Assembly (NCBI GenBank): GCA_030526325.1 | Contig: JAUNCY010000009.1 | Span: 1 to 46,580 of the forward strand | Source: Bacillota bacterium | GTDB taxonomy: Bacteria; Bacillota; Clostridia; Peptostreptococcales; Anaerovoracaceae | Direction: 5' to 3' | Length of the DNA: 46,580 nt | Shown: positions 42,223 through 46,580 of the stretch, piece by piece | Layout: each line of letters opens with the position of its first letter | Position numbering within the stretch: position 1 is the first letter of the stretch | Made by a program: the position numbers and the translations under genes | The notes under the pieces: generated by a model | Told to the model about the DNA's origin: nothing | What the model saw: only the letters and a program-made list of their open reading frames with translations | Databases searched by the model: none

Positions 42223-42844
42223 TATGTCCTCTTCTCGGTTCAATGACAACTCTTCTGTAAGGTTCTTCCCCTTCGCTCTTTGTATTAACTCTTACATCGT
42301 CCTGAAGTGTTGTATGAATTACCTTTCTTTCATATGGATTCATAGGCTCAAGTCTTACGGATCTTCTTGTCTTGGAAACCTTGCCCGCAAGTCTTATAGC
42401 AAGCTGTTCAAGAGTGCTTTCTCTTTTTTCTCTGTAATTTTCGGCATTTACAACAACTTTCATATATTTGTCCGTATTCTTGTTTACAACAAGATTTACA
42501 AGATACTGAAGAGAATCAAGAGTCTGTCCTCTTTTACCGATAATAGTACCGGAATCCTTTCCTTCAATATCTATAAATATGATATTATCACTCTGTCTTG
42601 ATGTTATCTTTAAATCAAGACCCATTTTCTCCGCTGTTTCTTTTACAAATTCAAGAGCTGTATTTTCAGAAGTTTTCTTTGGTGTTACTCTGACCTTAGC
42701 CGATCTTGCTCCTATTCCGAGAAAACCTTTTGAAGGCTCCTCAAGCACTTCAATTTCTACATCATCTATAGTAAGGTTTAAATCTGCTGCCGCAAGCTGA
42801 GCAGCTTCTTCTATGGTTCTGCCGTATTTTTCTGAAAAATCCAC
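42215..42844 (-). CDS. jag: RNA-binding protein Jag (KhpB)
   Basis: A 209-residue cytoplasmic RNA-binding protein that works in membrane-protein insertion, cell division or sporulation networks. It has an N-terminal Jag domain (DFSEKYGRTIEEAAQLAAADL), a type II KH domain with IIGKRGQTLDSLQYLVN near residues 97-113, and a C-terminal R3H domain (NPYERKVIHTTLQDD). It lies directly after yidC and overlaps mnmE, as in the conserved oriC-left operon. Confidence 0.95.
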   Translation of the reverse strand: MDFSEKYGRTIEEAAQLAAADLNLTIDDVEIEVLEEPSKGFLGIGARSAKVRVTPKKTSENTALEFVKETAEKMGLDLKITSRQSDNIIFIDIEGKDSGTIIGKRGQTLDSLQYLVNLVVNKNTDKYMKVVVNAENYREKRESTLEQLAIRLAGKVSKTRRSVRLEPMNPYERKVIHTTLQDDVRVNTKSEGEEPYRRVVIEPRRGHNA

Positions 42845-42858
42845 TTGATGTTCCTCCC

Positions 42859-43743
42859 TTATTTTTTCTTCTTATTTTTTCCCTTGTTTTTATTCATTCT
42901 TGCAAGTTCTTCTTCTGTATAGAAATCGCTGTAATCATCAATGCTTTCGTATTCTTCATATGCATCTGTATCATCTTCCACAACAATTTCTTCTTTTTCT
43001 TCTTTTGGTTCTTCTTTTACGAACAGCTCAGGATGCTCTTTTTCGTACTGAGCCTGAGCAGCTCTTTTTTCTCTGTCTTTGTTCAGCTTTGCAATTACTA
43101 TCTTCTGCTGTATGCACATATAAAGAGTACCTACAAACCAGTAAAGAGTAAGACCTGCCGGGAAAGATCTTCCCCACCATACTATCATGAGAGGGAAAAT
43201 GTACTGCATTACCTTCATAGATCCTGCAGCCTGCGGATTTGCGGCTGAGGTGATTTTATATGAGAAAAATGTTGTAATACCGGCAAGTATCGGCAAAATC
43301 CATTTATCAGGCTGACTCAAATCCTGTATCCAAAGGAAAGACTGATGTATTGCCAGTATTGCTTCCGTGTTTGAAGTATAGTAGCTCAGCGGGCTTCTTA
43401 AAGCAGCAAACAGTCCGAACAGAATAGGCATCTGAATAAGCAGAGGAAGACATCCTTTTGCCGGATTCATTCCTGTTTCCTGATAAAACTCCATTACCTT
43501 CTGATTGTACTTTTCTTTGTCGTGTCCGTATTGCTTTTGAAGCTGCTGAAGCTTCGGCTGAAGTTCAGTCATCTGAGCAGACTGCTTCATCTGAGAATTA
43601 TACAGCGGGAACAGAATAGTTCTTACAATTAATGTAAAAATTATAATTGCTATTCCGTAATCTCCTACTATGCCGTAAAGCCAGAAAAGGAGCATAGCCA
43701 GCGGCTTTGCGAAAATATAAAATATAGACATTATAGAATCCAT
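42859..43743 (-). CDS. yidC: Membrane protein insertase YidC/SpoIIIJ
   Basis: Inserts and folds membrane proteins alone or with SecYEG. It is 294 residues with about five membrane spans. The conserved groove arginine lies in IVRTILFPLYNSQMKQS (near residue 41). The coiled C1 region (LQKQYGHDKEKYNQKVMEFY) and GCLPLLIQMPILFGLFAAL are canonical. The C-terminus has an acidic Glu/Asp-rich stretch and then a Lys-rich tail (KNKGKNKKKK) that can contact ribosomes. No lipobox signal peptide is seen, unlike Bacillus SpoIIIJ. The gene order rnpA-yidD-yidC-jag is the usual one. Confidence 0.96.
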   Translation of the reverse strand: MDSIMSIFYIFAKPLAMLLFWLYGIVGDYGIAIIIFTLIVRTILFPLYNSQMKQSAQMTELQPKLQQLQKQYGHDKEKYNQKVMEFYQETGMNPAKGCLPLLIQMPILFGLFAALRSPLSYYTSNTEAILAIHQSFLWIQDLSQPDKWILPILAGITTFFSYKITSAANPQAAGSMKVMQYIFPLMIVWWGRSFPAGLTLYWFVGTLYMCIQQKIVIAKLNKDREKRAAQAQYEKEHPELFVKEEPKEEKEEIVVEDDTDAYEEYESIDDYSDFYTEEELARMNKNKGKNKKKK

Positions 43744-43761
43744 TATATTCCTCCAGTATTT

Positions 43762-43971
43762 CTATTTTAATGGATCATATCCACCCGGATTAAACGGATG
43801 ACACTTCAGAATCCTTTTTATTCCTAACCATGTTCCTTTTAAAGCACCGTACTTCCTGACCGCCTGTATAAAATATTCCGAACACGTAGGGTAAAATCTG
43901 CATGTTTTTGGCAGAAGAGGAGAAATGAAAATCTGATATCCTCTTACTATATAAATCAAAATATACTTCAC
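43762..43971 (-). CDS. yidD: Membrane protein insertion efficiency factor YidD
   Basis: A small membrane-associated amphipathic protein of 69 residues that aids YidC-dependent insertion. It shows the family core [20 protein letters not shown] and [18 protein letters not shown] with the conserved cysteines, ending GGYDPLK. It starts 2 bp after the rnpA stop and 18 bp before yidC. Confidence 0.95.
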   Translation of the reverse strand: MKYILIYIVRGYQIFISPLLPKTCRFYPTCSEYFIQAVRKYGALKGTWLGIKRILKCHPFNPGGYDPLK

Positions 43972-43973
43972 AG

Positions 43974-44315
43974 TTAATCTTCCTTTAAAAGTTTTACCCT
44001 TGAAAGTGCATTTTTCAGCGACTTTTGTACCTGGAAATATGTTGCTCCGTTTATTGTGTTTCTGGCAATCATAATAATGTCATTGCCCGGTTTTACGGAA
44101 TCTTTTACTTCCCTGTAAGACTCTTTCATCAGTCTTCTTGCTTTATTTCTTTGAACACTCTTGCCTACTTTTTTGCTTGCAAGAAAAGCAGTTCTGGTGT
44201 AATCCAACTGGTTTTTTCTATAAAAAACCACTACGTATTTGTCTCCTGTTGATTTTCCTTTGCTGTATATAGCAGAAAAATCTTTTTTGTTTCTCAAGAC
44301 CTCAGGTCTTAACAT
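43974..44315 (-). CDS. rnpA: Ribonuclease P protein component
   Basis: The protein subunit of RNase P, which matures tRNA 5' ends and helps the RNA subunit bind substrate. About 113 residues. The basic signature [20 protein letters not shown] (near residues 48-67) is the RNA-binding RNR motif, preceded by the [13 protein letters not shown]-terminal helix. The ATG at 44315 gives the usual N-terminus; a GTG three codons upstream at 44324 is possible because the ribosome binding site is weak either way. It lies downstream of rpmH in one operon, behind a hairpin that overlaps the rpmH stop. Confidence 0.93.
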   Translation of the reverse strand: MLRPEVLRNKKDFSAIYSKGKSTGDKYVVVFYRKNQLDYTRTAFLASKKVGKSVQRNKARRLMKESYREVKDSVKPGNDIIMIARNTINGATYFQVQKSLKNALSRVKLLKED

Positions 44316-44360
44316 GTTTATCACTCGCTTCTTTTAATAATAAAAAAGCTCAGAGAATTA

Positions 44361-44386
44361 AACAAAAAGACCACTTTCGCGGTCTT
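44361..44386 (-). terminator. Hairpin terminator between rpmH and rnpA
   Basis: On the minus strand, AAGACCGC, a GAAA tetraloop and GTGGTCTT form an 8-bp stem followed by TTTTTG. Its left arm begins in the rpmH stop codon, so it could attenuate transcription into rnpA-mnmE and set a high L34 to RnpA ratio. Confidence 0.7.
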
Positions 44387-44519
44387 ATGCTGTTAATTTT
44401 TTTCTTCCTCTGAGTCTTCTTCTCTTTAAAACATTTCTACCGTTTTTTGAACTCATTCTTTTTCTGAAACCATGTTCAACTTTTCTCTGTCTTTTCTTTG
44501 GCTGATATGTTCTTTTCAA
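44385..44519 (-). CDS. rpmH: 50S ribosomal protein L34
   Basis: A 44-residue highly basic ribosomal protein in the large subunit. The whole frame is recognisable: [20 protein letters not shown] at the start and [13 protein letters not shown] at the end. The start is a TTG at 44519, preceded by AAGGAGG. It is the first gene of the leftward oriC operon, immediately followed by a hairpin. Too short for simple ORF detection. Confidence 0.97.
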   Translation of the reverse strand: MKRTYQPKKRQRKVEHGFRKRMSSKNGRNVLKRRRLRGRKKLTA

Positions 44520-44523
44520 CGTC

Positions 44524-44892
44524 GATACACCTCCTTGTTGCATAGTATCTATGTTATTTTGTATAAATCAAAAATAAAACAACATCGCTTTATGATTATA
44601 CATTTATAGAAATTTGATGTCAATCCCTTTTTTTCAACATATTAAGGACTATTTCATATAAAAACATTTTAAAAATAAGTAAAAAAAATTTTTTTTGATT
44701 AATATTTACATCATGTTGATATGTTGAAAGTTTTTATCCACAACTTGTTGAAAAAACACCTGAATGCATAAATTCCAATAAAATTTCTGTGGATATTTTT
44801 TTGTTGCCTGTGGATAAGTTGTTGTGTTAGTATATCCCTACCATAAATTTTTGAAACATCAAAGCGTTTTTTTTTACGAATGGAGGGCACTA
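44524..44892. other. oriC region, left part (incA-type): DnaA boxes and dnaA leader
   Basis: Between the divergent rpmH and dnaA genes lie AT-rich tracts (about 44630-44710) and three DnaA boxes: TTATCCACA at 44734-44742 (perfect), one-mismatch TGTGGATAT at 44788-44796, and TGTGGATAA at 44809-44817 (perfect, reverse orientation). The last box overlaps the region from which dnaA must be transcribed, so DnaA probably autoregulates it. Together with the cluster after dnaA this is the bipartite origin layout seen in Bacillus and other Firmicutes. Confidence 0.9.
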
Positions 44893-46209
44893 ATGAACAG
44901 TTTAAAAGAACTCTGGAGCGAGACTCTGGAAATGATTCAAAATGAAGTAGCAGAAGCCCCTTATATCTCATTTATAAAACCTATTAAGCCCGTTTCTATT
45001 GATTATACAAACGAGATAATAACTCTTCAAGCAGAAAATGAATATTCAAAGGAAAGGCTTATAGAAAGATATAAAAATCCTATAGAAATGTCTTTAAAAG
45101 ACGTTTGCGGTATAGAACTTAAAACAGAATTCATCGTTGAGAATAAATCTCTTCAAAAGGATGCCGCGCAGGTAAAACAAAATGAATTCATAAATCCGAA
45201 ATATACTTTTGACAACTTCGTAATAGGAAAGGCTAACAATTTCGCCCATGCTGCCGCCAACGCCGTTGCAAAGGCTCCGGCTGAAATTTATAATCCTTTG
45301 TTTATATACGGAGGAGCAGGACTGGGAAAAACTCATCTGATAAACGCAATAGCAAACGACCTTGCTAAAAACAGACCTGAACTCGATGTTCTCTACGTAT
45401 CTTCAGAAACATTTGTGAATGAAATGGTAGAATCTATTAAAAACAAAACTAACAATGAATTCAGAAACAAATACCGCAGCGTGGATGTTCTTATTATAGA
45501 TGATATACAGTTTCTCGAGAAAAAAGAAGGTACTCAGGAAGAATTCTTCCATACCTTCAATACACTTTACAACAACCATAAACAGATAATAATAACCAGC
45601 GATAAGCCACCGAAGGAAATGCAGAACCTTGAGGAAAGACTTAAATCCAGATTCGGATGGAGCCTTATAGCTGATATAAATCCGCCTGATATAGAAACCA
45701 GAAACGCTATATTAAGGAAGAAGGCGGAGCAGGAAAATATGGAAATTACTCCGGGTCTTCTGGAGGCAATAGATTACATAGCTGAAAAAATACAGTACAA
45801 TGTCCGGGAACTCGAAGGAGCACTGATCAGAGTGTCAGCCAGATCAAAACTGGAAAACACTCCTATATCAAGAGAATTTGCCAAGAACATTCTCAAAGAT
45901 GTATATGTTGACAAGGATAAAGCTCTCACTACGTCTGCTATCAAAGAATCCGTTTCCAGATACTTTAATATTAAAGTATCTGAAATAGAATCTTCAAAAC
46001 GCTCAAGAAACCTGGCATATCCGAGACAGATTGCCATGTATCTCTGCAGAGAGCTGACAAAGCTTTCTCTTCCAAAGATAGGAGAAGAATTCGGAAACAG
46101 AGATCATACCACAGTAATTCATGCTCATTCCAAAATAGAAGCTGAGATAAAAGTAAACTCAAATCTGAACGAAATAGTCCAGACACTTATATCGGAACTG
46201 AAATCGTGA
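44893..46209 (+). CDS. dnaA: Chromosomal replication initiator protein DnaA
   Basis: Binds DnaA boxes, melts the origin and loads the helicase with its partners. It is 438 residues. The N-terminal helical domain I (LKELWSETLEMIQNEV) is followed by a short linker, the AAA+ domain with Walker A GGAGLGKTH (near 139) and Walker B VLIIDDIQF (near 199), and the C-terminal domain IV with the DNA-binding signature NRDHTTVIHAHSKI (near 403). The ATG at 44893 after GGAGGG is chosen; the in-frame ATG-like codon at 44824 lies in the leader. Confidence 0.98.
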   Translation: MNSLKELWSETLEMIQNEVAEAPYISFIKPIKPVSIDYTNEIITLQAENEYSKERLIERYKNPIEMSLKDVCGIELKTEFIVENKSLQKDAAQVKQNEFINPKYTFDNFVIGKANNFAHAAANAVAKAPAEIYNPLFIYGGAGLGKTHLINAIANDLAKNRPELDVLYVSSETFVNEMVESIKNKTNNEFRNKYRSVDVLIIDDIQFLEKKEGTQEEFFHTFNTLYNNHKQIIITSDKPPKEMQNLEERLKSRFGWSLIADINPPDIETRNAILRKKAEQENMEITPGLLEAIDYIAEKIQYNVRELEGALIRVSARSKLENTPISREFAKNILKDVYVDKDKALTTSAIKESVSRYFNIKVSEIESSKRSRNLAYPRQIAMYLCRELTKLSLPKIGEEFGNRDHTTVIHAHSKIEAEIKVNSNLNEIVQTLISELKS

Positions 46210-46363
46210 TTTATACACATTTTGTTAATAAAAACAGCAAGTTATCAACAGACCTGTCCACAATGTTAATTGTTTAAATTTCAATAATAATTTATAATAT
46301 TAACAAATTAACAGTTACTACTACTATTAATACTAAAATATTTAAATAAAAAAGGAGAAGAAT
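46210..46363. other. oriC region, right part (incC-type): DnaA boxes and AT-rich unwinding region
   Basis: Downstream of dnaA are TTATACACA (46211-46219), TTATCAACA (46242-46250) and CTGTCCACA (46254-46262), all near-consensus DnaA boxes. They are followed by a long AT-rich stretch (about 46265-46350) with a run of TAC-like trinucleotides (46314-46335, TACTACTACTATTAATACTA). The arrangement of boxes, then trinucleotide repeats beside AT-rich DNA, resembles the DnaA-trio/unwinding element described for Bacillus, though strand and phase were not tested. Confidence 0.75.
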
Positions 46364-46580
46364 ATGAAAATCATCTGTCCTCAACAGACTTTAAACAAAG
46401 CTCTGAATACAGTTTATAAAGCTGTTACAAACAGAACCACTATTCCTATTCTTAAAGGTATACTTATAGAGACCGTTTCCGACAATTCAATAAAAATGAC
46501 TGCTACAGATTCCGAGATAAGTATAGAAAAAGAATGCGAATGCATAGTTCAGGAACACGGCAGCATAGTACTTTCATCCA
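46364..46580 (+). CDS. dnaN: DNA polymerase III beta subunit (sliding clamp), 5' part
   Basis: The first 72 codons of the sliding clamp, cut by the window edge. The N-terminus MKIICPQQTLNKALNTVYKA and the following segment TTIPILKGILIETVSDN and ATDSEISIEKE are typical of clostridial DnaN. The ATG follows AAAGGAG. dnaA-dnaN is the expected operon order. Confidence 0.96.
   Translation, partial: MKIICPQQTLNKALNTVYKAVTNRTTIPILKGILIETVSDNSIKMTATDSEISIEKECECIVQEHGSIVLSS

Noticed and set aside
1-46580. CRISPR arrays, insertion sequences, prophage genes
   Set aside because: No regularly spaced direct repeats, transposase motifs or phage structural genes were seen on reading both strands. Low-copy or highly degraded elements cannot be excluded without a search.

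Overview
The window looks like the left flank of the replication origin of an anaerobic, low-to-mid GC Gram-positive bacterium of the class Clostridia. The basis is the oriC/dnaA/dnaN block with rpmH-rnpA-yidD-yidC-jag-mnmE, ParABS, a BofA-family protein, YycH/YycI homologues, pyruvate:ferredoxin oxidoreductase, an [FeFe]-hydrogenase and a butyryl-CoA dehydrogenase/EtfBA cluster. This set fits a fermenter that makes H2 and butyrate-type acids. I cannot name the genus from sequence alone. No phage, insertion sequence or CRISPR array is visible.

Layout. 0.3-2.9 kb: NhaC-type antiporter (+) convergent with a serine acetyltransferase (-). 3.0-9.4 kb (-): nifJ, a bofA-like gene, recR and dnaX. 9.7-10.7 kb (-): an ECF-type sigma factor with a tiny downstream ORF, and the SRP RNA gene. 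10.8-14.4 kb (-): a two-gene [FeFe]-hydrogenase operon. 14.5-16.1 kb (-): tRNA-Ser and thrC. 16.3-22 kb (+): a cysteine-rich microprotein, mnmG, rsmG, a YbaK-type deacylase, an ACT-domain protein, parA and parB, with two consensus parS sites. 22-24.3 kb: cysteine desulfurase-like enzyme, LytTR regulator, RNase H. 24.5-29 kb: a secreted protein, YycH, YycI, YycJ and two different RlmH homologues that converge tail to tail. 29.3-32.4 kb (+): bcd-etfB-etfA. 32.5-40.8 kb: Asn-rich microprotein, tRNA-Lys, two copper-amine-oxidase-N-domain proteins, RDD protein, feoAB, an LCP protein and an SLH protein. 40.8-44.5 kb (-): mnmE, jag, yidC, yidD, rnpA, rpmH. 44.5-46.58 kb (+): oriC with DnaA boxes on both sides of dnaA, and the first 72 codons of dnaN.

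How it fits together. PFOR makes acetyl-CoA and reduced ferredoxin. The hydrogenase and its flavin partner can exchange electrons between NAD(P)H, ferredoxin and protons. Bcd-EtfBA reduces crotonyl-CoA and can couple this to ferredoxin reduction. DnaA/oriC and ParABS handle replication and segregation, while RnpA, YidC, SRP RNA, MnmE/MnmG, RsmG and RlmH serve tRNA/rRNA maturation and membrane insertion. The usual mnmE-mnmG-rsmG-parA-parB run is split: mnmG to parB lie about 22 kb from mnmE on the opposite strand. Flipping roughly 16.5-40.8 kb would restore the usual order, which suggests an inversion.

The most unusual observation is the RlmH pair at 28.1-29.0 kb. One copy keeps the SAM-binding loop and lacks the C-terminal tail; the other keeps the tail and has a degraded SAM loop. 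Because RlmH builds a composite active site across its dimer, a split-function heterodimer is a testable possibility.
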